A stretch of DNA of 64,000 bases from Mycolicibacterium neoaurum VKM Ac-1815D (GTDB lineage: Bacteria; Actinomycetota; Actinomycetes; Mycobacteriales; Mycobacteriaceae), in assembly GCF_000317305.3 (NCBI RefSeq), contig NC_023036.2:4588001-4652000 (forward strand), read 5' to 3'. This document shows, one piece after another, positions 1 to 8,183 of this stretch (the stretch's first letter is position 1; every line of letters starts with the position of its first letter). The position numbers and the translations under genes are program-made. The notes under the pieces are model-generated. The model saw only the letters and a program-made list of their open reading frames with translations. It was not told the DNA's origin and did no database searches.

Positions 1-929
1 GTCACTGCGGCTTCGATTAGGTACTCCCGGCGGTCCAGCTTCAGTCGACACACCCCGCACTCGAACCGACGGGCAACACCCTCCCGTTCGACGAATGCAT
101 CTCCTTGCCGACTACCGAACTCCTCGTCCAGGTATTCGACCGTCGGTATGCCGCGATGGATCTCGTAAACGACCCAGCCCATGTTTTCGCAAGCCGGGCA
201 GAGGTGCGAAATTGCTTCCTCGGAACGTGAGTTCATCGTCGGAGGTACGTCCGCAAACTGCTTGATGACCTCAGCTTTGCCTGCTTCGACGAGGCTCTTC
301 GTGAGGGTCTGATAGTCGTCCTTTGCTCGACGCAGTAGTTGTACATACCGGGCCTTTGCTTCGGTGATGGCTTCATCGACAATCGCGCGGACGAACTTCT
401 CTGCCTCCTCACCGCCCCAATACTCAATCCTTGCCGAAGCTTCGACGCCCAAGTGCGTAAACAAACTGTCAATGAATAGAACCATCTGCTTGAACGCGGC
501 CCTGTTGGCCTGCGTCGATGCCACGCCAAGATGAATCGCAGAGTTGCGTACCCGGAAAGCCAGCTCGAATTCTTCCTTTTTCAACTGCAGCTCGCTCGCC
601 TTGCTTAATCGCTCGATGGCGGCCGTCCCTGCAACTGTGGTGAGCTGAGGCAGGTAATCGACTGCGACGCCTTTCCCGTCCAGTGTCATTGCTGTCTCGA
701 TCCTGTAATTGTCGGGAAGCAGCTGAAAACTCTGGAGCGCTATGACATCTTTAAGAAGGAGCTCGACAGCGGTTCCGATCGAAATCGCCACGCGTTGTGC
801 ATCCCAGCTGGTTTAGCCGGGATACAGTTCGTGCACCAGGCGTGCGTGTTGGGACGACGCATTCAATAGCACGTCAGGCAGCTTTTCATACGCGACGTGG
901 TGAGCACCCGCTGGCCAGCCGTGAGTCAT
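1..929 (-). pseudogene. Hypothetical protein gene interrupted by an in-frame TAA; runs off the window start
   Basis: An open frame runs on the minus strand from an ATG at 929 to the window edge, broken once by TAA at 815-813 (codon 39). The residues on both sides read like one protein: LVHELYPG before the stop, then TSWDAQRVAISIGTAVELLLK, an amphipathic helix of the kind seen in HEPN-like helical bundles. The distal part carries two CxxC pairs (CPAC near 180-210 and CGVC near 40-60), suggesting a zinc ribbon. If the TAA is genuine, translation could only restart internally, for example at GTG 791. I do not recognise the family. It is divergent from the OLD-type gene at 1109, with about 180 bp between them, so the two could share a control region. 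A sequencing error is the alternative explanation for the stop. Confidence 0.5.
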
Positions 930-1108
930 GGGGTCACAGTAGCTCGCCAGCATGAGAGCACACGTTCCGGTTCGCGGATATCACGCGGTAGGTTTCGCGC
1001 GGAGGTAGTTGGCCGGCATAGGCGACAGGCGCGACAATTTTGGGATTCTTGCGCGGCTGGAACCCGGCTTAGCAATATGCTGCGGGCGGTCGAATCGGAG
1101 GGGAATAC

Positions 1109-3055
1109 GTGCGACTAACGAAAGCGGAGTTCAGCGGCTTCGGACGCCTTGCTAACGCCCAGATCAATCTCGACCATAAGGTGGTCGCCATCGTCGGCCC
1201 CAATGAGGCTGGCAAAACAACGCTCCTGAAGGCGCTCGCCTACATCGACAGCGGCCAGTCGCTCACCGTTGTGGAGCGGTCGAGGAGCCTTCCCGGCGGA
1301 ATCCCTGACGATCACGTCGTGGTGCGAGTTCAATATCGGCTGAATGAGAACGATCAGGCCGCCACTGCCCATCTCGACCTGAACGAGGCACCAACTGATC
1401 TCTGGCTCTCCCGGACTGCTGGACCGGGTGATATTCGTACCGAGGTCATTCCGCGCCCCAGAAAGAATCTGTTCACTCTCGTTTCCGCATTTGAGGCTCT
1501 TAAGTCTGCGGGAACGACTGCTGCCATCGCGGATCTGGAACCTGACACGCCAGAGGACGACGATTCGCAGGAGATTAGCGACGAGCGCGCCACGTTCGCT
1601 CGCCGCTTGAGAGATGCACTAGGCGCGCTGGATCTAAATGACACGTCCAACATACAGAGCCAGGCCAGCGAATTTGGCGCAAGCAGGTGGATTGAGAAAT
1701 TCGACGAATACGGCCTGGGAGGAGATATCCGGAACGCATTGGAACTCGTTCAAGAATGGATCGGCCGGACCGACCCTACGGAGCAGGTCACCACCATTCT
1801 TTACAACCGTTCGCCGGAGATCCTTATGTTCTCCGATGAGCACAGGTTTCTGGCCCCGAGTTACGAGCTGACCGACGAGAACGTCGACAAACCACCGGCT
1901 GCGTTAGGAAACATCGCCGCGATTGCCGAGCTCCCAGTCGCCGAGCTTTGGAGATCGATCAACAACGGGGAGGAAGGAGCTCGTGAGACCTTGATCGACC
2001 AAGCAAACCAGACCCTACAGAAGAAGTTTGAGCAGACATGGAACCAGTCAAAGGTATCGGTGCACCTGAAGATCAACGGTTTCAGCTTAGAAGTCCGGAT
2101 CAAGCAGGACGGGCGCACGATCACGCAGTTCCACGAACGCAGCGCAGGATTGCAGATGTTTGTAGCACTGGTGGCGTTCCTGACTACCAAGGGGCAGGCG
2201 GTGCCTCCGATTCTCTTGATCGACGAAGCTGAGACCCACCTCCACATCGACGCTCAGGCCGACTTAGTAAACGAGTTCATGACCCAGACTCGGGCAGCGA
2301 AAATCATCTATACGACCCATTCGCCAGCTTGTCTACCGCCCGATCTGGGAACGAATATCCGCGCCGTTGCTCCCGATCCCGACAACGGACAACGGAGTGT
2401 GATCGAGGGCAGCTTCTGGACGAAAGGGGCTGGATACACACCGTTGATGCTCGCGATGGGTGCTGGAGCAGCAGCGTTCTCGGCAGCACGCAAGGTCGTG
2501 CTCGCCGAGGGGGCAACAGAGATGCTCATGTTGCCGACGCTGATCAAGACGGCAATCGATGCCGCGGACCTCGATTACCAAGTAGCGCCGGGGCTTTCCG
2601 AAGTGCCTGTCTCGATGTACCCAGAACTTGACCTCGAAGGTGCCCGGGTTGCGTTCTTGGTCGACGGCGATGGGGGCGGTAGCGACTTGCGGGATGCACT
2701 CATTGAAGCTGGTGTTCCAGCGAATCGCATCGTCACACTTGGAGCGCTGACCATTGAGAATCTGTTGGACCCAGACGCGTACAAACAGGCTGTGGTGATG
2801 CTTATCAACGAGGCCGCGGGTGCCAAAAGGGTCACTGCCGAAGACATTCCCGACCTCCCTGTGGACACAACGTCATTGTGGCCGAAGATCATAGGCAATT
2901 GGGCCAAGGCCGAGGGACACCCGCTGCCGGGAAAGCGGGTGGTTGCCAGCCGCCTCGTCGAAGATGGCCTGGCCAGGCCGAGTCAAGCTGGCATCGAAAT
3001 ACTCAAGGCCGCCCACGCTGCGCTGAGCGGCATACTTGATGGAGCAACGACGTGA
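1109..3055 (+). CDS. OLD-family ATP-dependent endonuclease (AAA/ABC-type ATPase plus TOPRIM)
   Basis: A 648-residue protein with a GTG start preceded by GGAGGGGA at 1097-1104. Seen: Walker A GPNEAGKT at residues 30-37, an ABC-like signature SAGLQ before Walker B (LLIDEAETHLH, about 369-379), an H-loop TTHSP, then a C-terminal TOPRIM domain with the conserved Glu (LAEGATE, E467) and a DGD motif near 519-521. This is the arrangement of OLD nucleases, which couple an SMC-like ATPase to a metal-dependent nuclease and are often phage-defence genes. No UvrD-type helicase follows, so it is not a Gabija pair; the adjacent divergent gene is interrupted. Family assignment is firm; a defence role is inferred from family and from the accessory setting. 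Confidence 0.85.
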   Translation: MRLTKAEFSGFGRLANAQINLDHKVVAIVGPNEAGKTTLLKALAYIDSGQSLTVVERSRSLPGGIPDDHVVVRVQYRLNENDQAATAHLDLNEAPTDLWLSRTAGPGDIRTEVIPRPRKNLFTLVSAFEALKSAGTTAAIADLEPDTPEDDDSQEISDERATFARRLRDALGALDLNDTSNIQSQASEFGASRWIEKFDEYGLGGDIRNALELVQEWIGRTDPTEQVTTILYNRSPEILMFSDEHRFLAPSYELTDENVDKPPAALGNIAAIAELPVAELWRSINNGEEGARETLIDQANQTLQKKFEQTWNQSKVSVHLKINGFSLEVRIKQDGRTITQFHERSAGLQMFVALVAFLTTKGQAVPPILLIDEAETHLHIDAQADLVNEFMTQTRAAKIIYTTHSPACLPPDLGTNIRAVAPDPDNGQRSVIEGSFWTKGAGYTPLMLAMGAGAAAFSAARKVVLAEGATEMLMLPTLIKTAIDAADLDYQVAPGLSEVPVSMYPELDLEGARVAFLVDGDGGGSDLRDALIEAGVPANRIVTLGALTIENLLDPDAYKQAVVMLINEAAGAKRVTAEDIPDLPVDTTSLWPKIIGNWAKAEGHPLPGKRVVASRLVEDGLARPSQAGIEILKAAHAALSGILDGATT

Positions 3056-3602
3056 GGTGCTGTCCCACGTCATCGCAAGCTCGCGGTAGGCCGTCGCGAA
3101 GGACACCCCGAGGCGGGCTGCGATTTCGGCAGCCCGCCAAGCTGCGAGGCGGCGGTGCATAGCGATGGTTCGCGGGAAGCTCAGAGAGGCGGCCCGGCAG
3201 ATGCGTGAGCGGGTATCCGCGCCACCAGATCAAATCGTCATCTTCGCAGGGCTCCCGAGATTCTGCGCCTGGCCAATCCTCCTCCAGATCCAGCAGGTAG
3301 TAGTACAGCGCCGCGTTGTCGTCCTCGGCCCAAGGACCTGGGTCGATGAGTGACCTTCGGGTGTCGCGCGCCAAGCCCCAGGTGCGATCCGAGGCGGGCG
3401 TGATGTAGACCAGCCGAATTGACGAAGCATCCGTCCACGCGTGGGACACCAAGAATAGATACCGCCCAGGCCCGGGATGGGCATCGGCGTTAGCGTTGCG
3501 GACCTCAATCCGATGAAGCAGCTCCTGGAGAACCCTGGCCGCGAACTCACACTCCGCGGCGGACTGGGGTTCGTCAGGTGAGGGCTCAGTTGATGGGTGC
3601 AT
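3003..3602 (-). CDS. Hypothetical acidic protein, 3' end doubtful
   Basis: Reading from ATG 3602 gives 199 residues. The first 125 or so look like a normal acidic globular protein (LVSHAWTDASSIRLVYITP, EDDDLIWWRGYPLTHLPG). The last third is rich in R, P, S and C and reads across the end of the OLD-type gene (overlap 3003-3055), which suggests that the original stop or frame has been lost. In another minus-strand frame at about 3063-3160 lies AAEIAARLGVSFATAYRELA, a helix-turn-helix-like stretch that may be a fragment of another gene. No family recognised. It could be a small orphan protein or a decayed gene. Confidence 0.4.
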   Translation of the reverse strand: MHPSTEPSPDEPQSAAECEFAARVLQELLHRIEVRNANADAHPGPGRYLFLVSHAWTDASSIRLVYITPASDRTWGLARDTRRSLIDPGPWAEDDNAALYYYLLDLEEDWPGAESREPCEDDDLIWWRGYPLTHLPGRLSELPANHRYAPPPRSLAGCRNRSPPRGVLRDGLPRACDDVGQHLTSLLHQVCRSAQRGRP

Positions 3603-3797
3603 AGTTGTCCTCCCACGGCACCTCGGGACCTCCGAACCGCGTCAGCACAACAGCTTTCATCGAATTCGGCATTGGCGGTGTTCCTCATCGTCGGTGCGCG
3701 ACACGGCGGGATGGATGTTTCTGCTCCCAGCGTGCCGTCACCGACACGCACACGCCAGTGGCGAGATTGCCAACATCCGCGAGGATAGTGACAGCGG

Positions 3798-5084
3798 CTA
3801 GTTATCCGTGCCCGGTGGCGGTTCGGGTTCGAAGGGTGTGTACCACATCCATTGGGCGCGCTCCCCCTTCGGACCGCGGCACGGGGGCACATCCGGTGGT
3901 GGCCCGGTCGGCGGGCGGGCCAGCGACGCCCCGGTCAACCGGCGACCCTCACAGTCGGTGACCACCAGCCGATCCGCCGGCCCGACGATCGTGATCTCCC
4001 CCTTGTGATGCAACCGATGATGAAACGGGCACAACAACACGAGATTCTCTAGTTCGGTCGCCCCGCCATGCTCCCAATGGACCAGATGATGGGCATGCAA
4101 ACCCCGCGTCGCCCCACACCCAGGCACCGCACACGTCCCATCGCGATGCTCCAACGCCCGCCGCAACCGACGACTGATCGTCCGCGTACTACGCCCCGCA
4201 CCCATCGGCGTGCCATGACGCTCCAACCACACCTCACAACTGGCATCACACAACAAGAACTGGCGCTCCCACTCCGCCAGCACCGGCCCCAGATGCAGCG
4301 CCACCGACCCCTTCTCGACGTCGTAATGCACCACCACCGTCGTGCGCGCCCCATGCGGACGCGCCGCCGCTTCGGCGTCCCAACCGGACTCGACCACACT
4401 CATCAACGCATCCACGGTGTCCGGGAACGGCGGCACCTCCACACCATCCCGGCCATCCCTGCCATCAGCGTCAGGGTTGTCGTGGTCGCGTCGCCAGTCC
4501 GCGACCAACCCCTCCCTGTGCGCACCCAACGCCGCATCGAACTTCGCCGCCTCCAACCTCGGCAACCGAATCCGATACGTCGTACACCCATCCTGTTCAC
4601 ACCTGCTGAACGACCGCACCGAACCATCCCGCCGCTCCGGCTGCGGGCGAGGCTCCTGCTTGACCGCCGTACGCAACTGCGTCACCGTCGCCATCGTGGC
4701 CAGCTCGGCATAATGATCATCAGAACCATCAGCGGCATGCTCGGCGATCACCCCGAACTGATCCAGTGACATCTGCCCCTGGCGCAGGTTCGCCGCCAAC
4801 CGCGGAAACACCTCCAAGCGTTGGGCAATGGCCACCATCACCTGAGCGTTACGCGGTGACATCCCCAACCGCCACGCCACCAACTCCACCAACGACCGAC
4901 ACCCCGTATGACCCCACAACGACGGCCCATCGCCACCATCGATCTCGGCGACAATCTCCACCAACCGACCATCAAGAGCATTCCGCTGCCCCACCAACTC
5001 AGCAGCCTCGTCATAGAGCGCCGACAACCGATCAGACACCGAATTCACCACATCAGCGGCGTAAGGCGTTGTCGGAGGCGGCAT
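3798..5084 (-). CDS. DUF222 / HNH endonuclease domain protein (13E12 repeat family)
   Basis: A 428-residue protein. The N-terminal two thirds match the DUF222 helical domain typical of the mycobacterial REP13E12 family (SLVELVAWRLGMSPRNAQVM, LRQGQMSLDQFGVIAEHA). Near residues 320-375 comes an HNH nuclease core: CAVPGC, HAHHLVHWEHGG and LLCPFHHRLHHKG, which supplies the zinc cysteines and catalytic histidines. The C-terminus is proline-rich. Such genes occur in many copies in mycobacterial genomes, often near mobile DNA; their function is unproven. ATG at 5084 is the natural start. No recombination sites could be identified around it. Confidence 0.85.
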   Translation of the reverse strand: MPPPTTPYAADVVNSVSDRLSALYDEAAELVGQRNALDGRLVEIVAEIDGGDGPSLWGHTGCRSLVELVAWRLGMSPRNAQVMVAIAQRLEVFPRLAANLRQGQMSLDQFGVIAEHAADGSDDHYAELATMATVTQLRTAVKQEPRPQPERRDGSVRSFSRCEQDGCTTYRIRLPRLEAAKFDAALGAHREGLVADWRRDHDNPDADGRDGRDGVEVPPFPDTVDALMSVVESGWDAEAAARPHGARTTVVVHYDVEKGSVALHLGPVLAEWERQFLLCDASCEVWLERHGTPMGAGRSTRTISRRLRRALEHRDGTCAVPGCGATRGLHAHHLVHWEHGGATELENLVLLCPFHHRLHHKGEITIVGPADRLVVTDCEGRRLTGASLARPPTGPPPDVPPCRGPKGERAQWMWYTPFEPEPPPGTDN

Positions 5085-5211
5085 ACCACGATTCTAAAGA
5101 CAGGGTCCGACACGTAGCGGTCCGCAAGATTGCCGTCAGAAACCCGGCCGGCTCCGTCAAGATTCCGTACAGATCGGGCCTCGTCCCGCCGCCCGGGCGG
5201 ATCGTGGAGCG

Positions 5212-5757
5212 GTGACCGACACGACAAGGCAACTGTGCCGACTACTGCTCGATGGTGACACCGTATGGGGTGCAGTGGATATCCGGCCCCAGCGCTGGGG
5301 CAGCGTGGTCTACCGGATCGTGCTCTACCCGCCGGGCATCAGCGCCGAGGAGCGCCGCCGCGTCCGGGTCTGGCGAGGGTTCTACGCGTGGGGCACCGCC
5401 TGGTGGCTGGTCGTGACCGCGGTCCTGTCCGGTTTCGCCGAACCCTGGTTCGCGGTCACGGTGGCCTCGGTGACGACACTTCTCTTCGGGACTCGCGCGT
5501 TCCTTCGCGCCGGATCGGTGCGCAGCAGGGTGCGCACCGCTGATGTCACTGTGCCACTGCCCAACTCGGACCGGGCCCTGCTCGCCCTCGCCCGTCAGGT
5601 GCAGGCGGTGGGCACCGCCATGGTGCGGGCTGACCGCAGACTGCGCGAGGGCCAGATCACCGCCGCCGAGCACGAGGTGATCTGGCACCGTGCCTACGAA
5701 AACTTGTTGCCCACCAAGGCCATTCCGGCCTTCGGCCGATACGGAGGAGTCCGATGA
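5212..5757 (+). CDS. Mycobacterial membrane protein (DUF6611-like)
   Basis: A 181-residue protein with two adjacent hydrophobic segments at about residues 58-92 (YAWGTAWWLVVTAVLSGF and FAVTVASVTTLLFGTRAF), flanked by a cytoplasmic N-terminal part with GAVDIRPQRWGSVVYRI and a charged C-terminal helix (ARQVQAVGTAMVRADRRLREGQI). The start is GTG 5212 with GGAG just upstream. It overlaps the next 33-aa frame by ATGA. The family assignment is from memory of similar actinobacterial proteins of this size; no function is known. Confidence 0.55.
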   Translation: MTDTTRQLCRLLLDGDTVWGAVDIRPQRWGSVVYRIVLYPPGISAEERRRVRVWRGFYAWGTAWWLVVTAVLSGFAEPWFAVTVASVTTLLFGTRAFLRAGSVRSRVRTADVTVPLPNSDRALLALARQVQAVGTAMVRADRRLREGQITAAEHEVIWHRAYENLLPTKAIPAFGRYGGVR

Positions 5758-5855
5758 CCGATCTTGTCGCCGCGCTGACGCTACTCGGCGCACCCGCCGC
5801 CATGCTTCTTGCCGTCCGGTGCGCCATCCAGCGCCAGTTCCGCCGGGAGAAGTGA
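5754..5855 (+). CDS. 33-aa single-pass membrane microprotein, coupled to the upstream gene
   Basis: ATG 5754 overlaps the preceding stop as ATGA and has a strong ribosome site, GGAGGAG at 5742-5748. The product begins MTDLVAALTLLGAPAAMLLAV and ends in a basic tail (QRQFRREK): one membrane segment followed by positive charges, consistent with an N-out, C-in single-pass peptide. The site strength and coupling argue that it is translated. It may be a partner of the two-TM protein encoded just upstream. Function unknown. Confidence 0.6.
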   Translation: MTDLVAALTLLGAPAAMLLAVRCAIQRQFRREK

Positions 5856-5862
5856 GCGTGCC

Positions 5863-6174
5863 TCAGCTCGTGGGCGGCTCGTACGGAACTTCGGGATGGT
5901 CGCGGTGCCACTCGATCTGCTGCTCGGCGACCTTGCGGTGAATACGATTGAGCCAGAACAGGCCACCGGTGATCAACACGACCGCCAGCACCACACCGAC
6001 GATGCCCGCCGTCGAGCTGCCGTTGGCGAAGGCGAACAGCCCACTCACCAGCGCCACCACGCCGAGGCCCACCGCGACGATGCCCGGCGCGTTCTTGCCG
6101 GCCTTCATAGCCTCCCCGGCATGCTGCCGATACGTGCGTGCGTGGTCGACCGGGTCTTTCGAGGTATCAGGCAT
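5863..6174 (-). CDS. Small two-TM protein, UsfY-like
   Basis: A 103-residue protein starting at ATG 6174, chosen because GGGAGGG lies just upstream; the longer frame from 6318 is arginine-rich and unlikely. The N-terminus (DPVDHARTYRQHAGEAMKAG) resembles the DP-DH-RT-AGE pattern I associate with mycobacterial UsfY, a small protein of the sigF neighbourhood. Two hydrophobic segments follow (IVAVGLGVVALVSGLFAFA and IVGVVLAVVLITGGLFWL), then a short soluble tail (EWHRDHPEVPYEPP). sigF is not nearby, so this would be a paralogue. The assignment is tentative. Confidence 0.5.
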   Translation of the reverse strand: MPDTSKDPVDHARTYRQHAGEAMKAGKNAPGIVAVGLGVVALVSGLFAFANGSSTAGIVGVVLAVVLITGGLFWLNRIHRKVAEQQIEWHRDHPEVPYEPPTS

Positions 6175-6345
6175 GGCACCCTCCCATAAACCCAACCACC
6201 CGGACAGGGCCCGGGTCGTCAGGAAAACATGACGCTCAAATACCCGCTGCGGGGCGGATGAAACTGATCGAGCCGGTTTCACAGCTACGCAGCCGGGCAT
6301 CCTTCCGGCCGCCCTCAATGCGGTGCCCGCGAGGACGGACGAGCG

Positions 6346-7044
6346 CTACGCCGTGGGCACTTCCCATACCGAGGCATCGACCGGAGTACCGGTCACCAAC
6401 TCGACGACACTGAAGATGAACTCGTCCTCGGTCATGTCGCCGTCGGCGGCCACCTGGGTGAGCGCTTCGTTGATCAGCGGGAAACCGGCTGCCAGGTCGA
6501 ACGTCCACCCCGCGTCGGTACGAACGAACTCCCAGTCCGCGCCGGCGGGCTCGCCGTCGACCAACATCGGCGCATAGGCGCGGTCGCCGTCGACGCGCAC
6601 GTCACCGATGGAGTTTCCTTCCAACGCATCGGAGTCGATCATGCCCTCGTCGACGCCGTAGACCAGCAGATCGGTCCCGTCCATCGTGGCGAAGTCCGGC
6701 GGCACCTCGACCCGCATGCGGGCGATCATCAGGCGGTCCATCATCCCGACGGTGGCGACCTCGGCCGGTCCGGCCGTCCGCGCCAGCTTCACCACCGTGT
6801 CGTAGTGCGCGATGGTGTCGGGACTGATCAGCGCCGGGACCGCCGCACCGTTCTGCGCCGCGGCCTCGGTGCGGTACTTGTCGAAGACCGACTGCACGGC
6901 CTTGGCATCGGCCGCTGGATCGACGACGGGTTCAGCGGCGGTGCTCGCGGAGCCGATCGGCGAACCCTGGACCTCCCGGTCTCCCCCGCAACCGCTGAGC
7001 AGCGCAGTCAATGCCAGGAAACCCGCCGCCAGGTGCAGACGCAC
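6346..7044 (-). CDS. Putative secreted lipoprotein
   Basis: A protein of about 232 residues. GTG 7044 is preferred over GTG 7053 because GGAGG sits at the right distance and gives a compact signal peptide (RLHLAAGFLALTALLSGC) with the lipobox LSGC and the lipidated Cys at residue 19. The mature part looks like a mixed alpha/beta NTF2/SnoaL-like fold (DAKAVQSVFDKYRTEAAAQN near the N-terminus; VRVDGDRAYAPMLVDG and WEFVRTDAGWTFDLA later), as in many mycobacterial Lpq/Lpp proteins, but I cannot name the family. It is transcribed away from the kdp locus. Confidence 0.65.
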   Translation of the reverse strand: MRLHLAAGFLALTALLSGCGGDREVQGSPIGSASTAAEPVVDPAADAKAVQSVFDKYRTEAAAQNGAAVPALISPDTIAHYDTVVKLARTAGPAEVATVGMMDRLMIARMRVEVPPDFATMDGTDLLVYGVDEGMIDSDALEGNSIGDVRVDGDRAYAPMLVDGEPAGADWEFVRTDAGWTFDLAAGFPLINEALTQVAADGDMTEDEFIFSVVELVTGTPVDASVWEVPTA

Positions 7045-7109
7045 CGGAACCACCTCCGCGTCACAGATATCGTCACGATGTCGTTGTCATCGCAAACTCT
7101 AACGCGTCG

Positions 7110-7784
7110 TCACATCCCGATGGGACCCAACATGACCGCGGGCCTGGGCACCCGCCACCGCGCACACCCGTCGTCGATGGACTCGTCGACCGCCGACGCC
7201 ATCGCCATCAGCTGGTGCTTGTCGGCGCGCAGCCAGGTCTCGGCCGAACCGCCGGCCAGGCTCATCCGCGTCACCTCCACGCCGTCACGGCGGAGGCCGG
7301 CGATGTGCCCGAGCAACCGATGCGCGGCGACCGCCCAGGCGTCGGGATCGGCGGAGGCGACGATGACATGCATACCGACCACATCGACGCCCTCGGGCGG
7401 GCCGCCGGCCAACAGGCAGTCCGGGTCGAGATGCACCGACGCCACCCCGCCGGCCAGGTCGGAGAGGATGGTCAGATGCCGGCGCGTCGACGCCACGAAG
7501 CGGGTGACACCGCAGGCCAGCGCTCCCGAGGTGGCCACGGCAGACGTGCCGCACCGCCACAACACCTGATCGGCCGGCACACCCCCGGCCCGCACCAGAC
7601 CCAGTTCACCGGCATCACCGACATGCACCGTCACCCCATGGGTGCGGACCCATGCCGAGACCAGCGGGTCGATCAACAGGGCCGCAGGCAACCCACAACC
7701 AGATTTCGGCAGCACTCGTCGCACAGTGCGCACGGCGACCCGCAGCCGGTGCGGATGTCCCGCGTGCGTATCAAGATCGGTCAT
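7110..7784 (-). CDS. Hypothetical protein, weak resemblance to PLP-barrel decarboxylase fragments
   Basis: A 224-residue protein starting at ATG 7784. Stretches such as HVGDAGELGLVRAGGVPADQVLWRCG and FVASTRRHLTILSDLAG recall the N-terminal alanine-racemase-type barrel of LysA-like decarboxylases, but no PLP lysine motif is evident and the protein is about half the usual length. It may be a truncated or degenerate family member. It is divergent from the kdp operon, with about 217 bp between. Confidence 0.45.
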   Translation of the reverse strand: MTDLDTHAGHPHRLRVAVRTVRRVLPKSGCGLPAALLIDPLVSAWVRTHGVTVHVGDAGELGLVRAGGVPADQVLWRCGTSAVATSGALACGVTRFVASTRRHLTILSDLAGGVASVHLDPDCLLAGGPPEGVDVVGMHVIVASADPDAWAVAAHRLLGHIAGLRRDGVEVTRMSLAGGSAETWLRADKHQLMAMASAVDESIDDGCARWRVPRPAVMLGPIGM

Positions 7785-8001
7785 CAATCCGGTCTACGCC
7801 CGCAGGCTGTCCGCAGGCTGTGCGCAGACCAAGACCACGCCCAGAACGCCGCCGGTGTAGAGACCGCGTAAAGATGCCGCTCGCACCCGTCAAGGAACCG
7901 TCAATGCCCAGCTCAGCGACGGAACACGGTCGTAGCTTTGCCTTCGCCCCCACACCGATCCGGCCGGGGGTGTCAACAAATAGCAGGAGTGCTGATCCGT
8001 C

Positions 8002-8097
8002 GTGACGACCCTCGCGTCCACCCTCGTCTTCCTGGCGCTGACCATCGCGGTCTTCGCGCTGCTCGGCCTGGTCCAGAAGCTGGTCGAGCGGCTGTGA
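8002..8097 (+). CDS. 31-aa hydrophobic microprotein upstream of kdpF
   Basis: Starts GTG 8002 and ends TGA 8097. The product (MTTLASTLVFLALTIAVFAL, then LGLVQKLVERL) has one membrane helix and a short basic amphipathic tail. Its stop overlaps the kdpF start as GTGA, so both should be translated from one message. It resembles kdpF in size and topology but lacks the usual kdpF C-terminus, so it may be a second KdpF-like stabilising peptide. A ribosome-binding site is weak (AGGAG at 7985-7989, 12 nt away). Confidence 0.6.
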   Translation: MTTLASTLVFLALTIAVFALLGLVQKLVERL

Positions 8098-8183
8098 ACC
8101 TCGCCAACAGCGTCGGCCTGGTGCTGGCGATCCTCACGGGCTTGTTTCTGTTCGCCGCATTGCTGTTCCCGGAGAGGTTCTAG
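8094..8183 (+). CDS. kdpF: K+-transporting ATPase subunit KdpF
   Basis: A 29-residue single-helix peptide (MNLANSVGLVLAILTGLFLF, then AALLFPERF), the usual size and PERF-like ending of KdpF, which stabilises the KdpABC complex in the membrane. GTG 8094 overlaps the preceding stop (GTGA), and its own TAG overlaps the kdpA GTG (TAGTG), so translation is coupled on both sides. Confidence 0.85.
   Translation: MNLANSVGLVLAILTGLFLFAALLFPERF

Noticed and set aside
897..1118. 73-codon plus-strand frame overlapping the OLD gene start
   Set aside because: Arg/Ser-rich, no good ribosome site, and it lies in the probable control region.
1109..3055. Gabija GajA
   Set aside because: The ATPase-TOPRIM layout fits, but no UvrD-like GajB follows.
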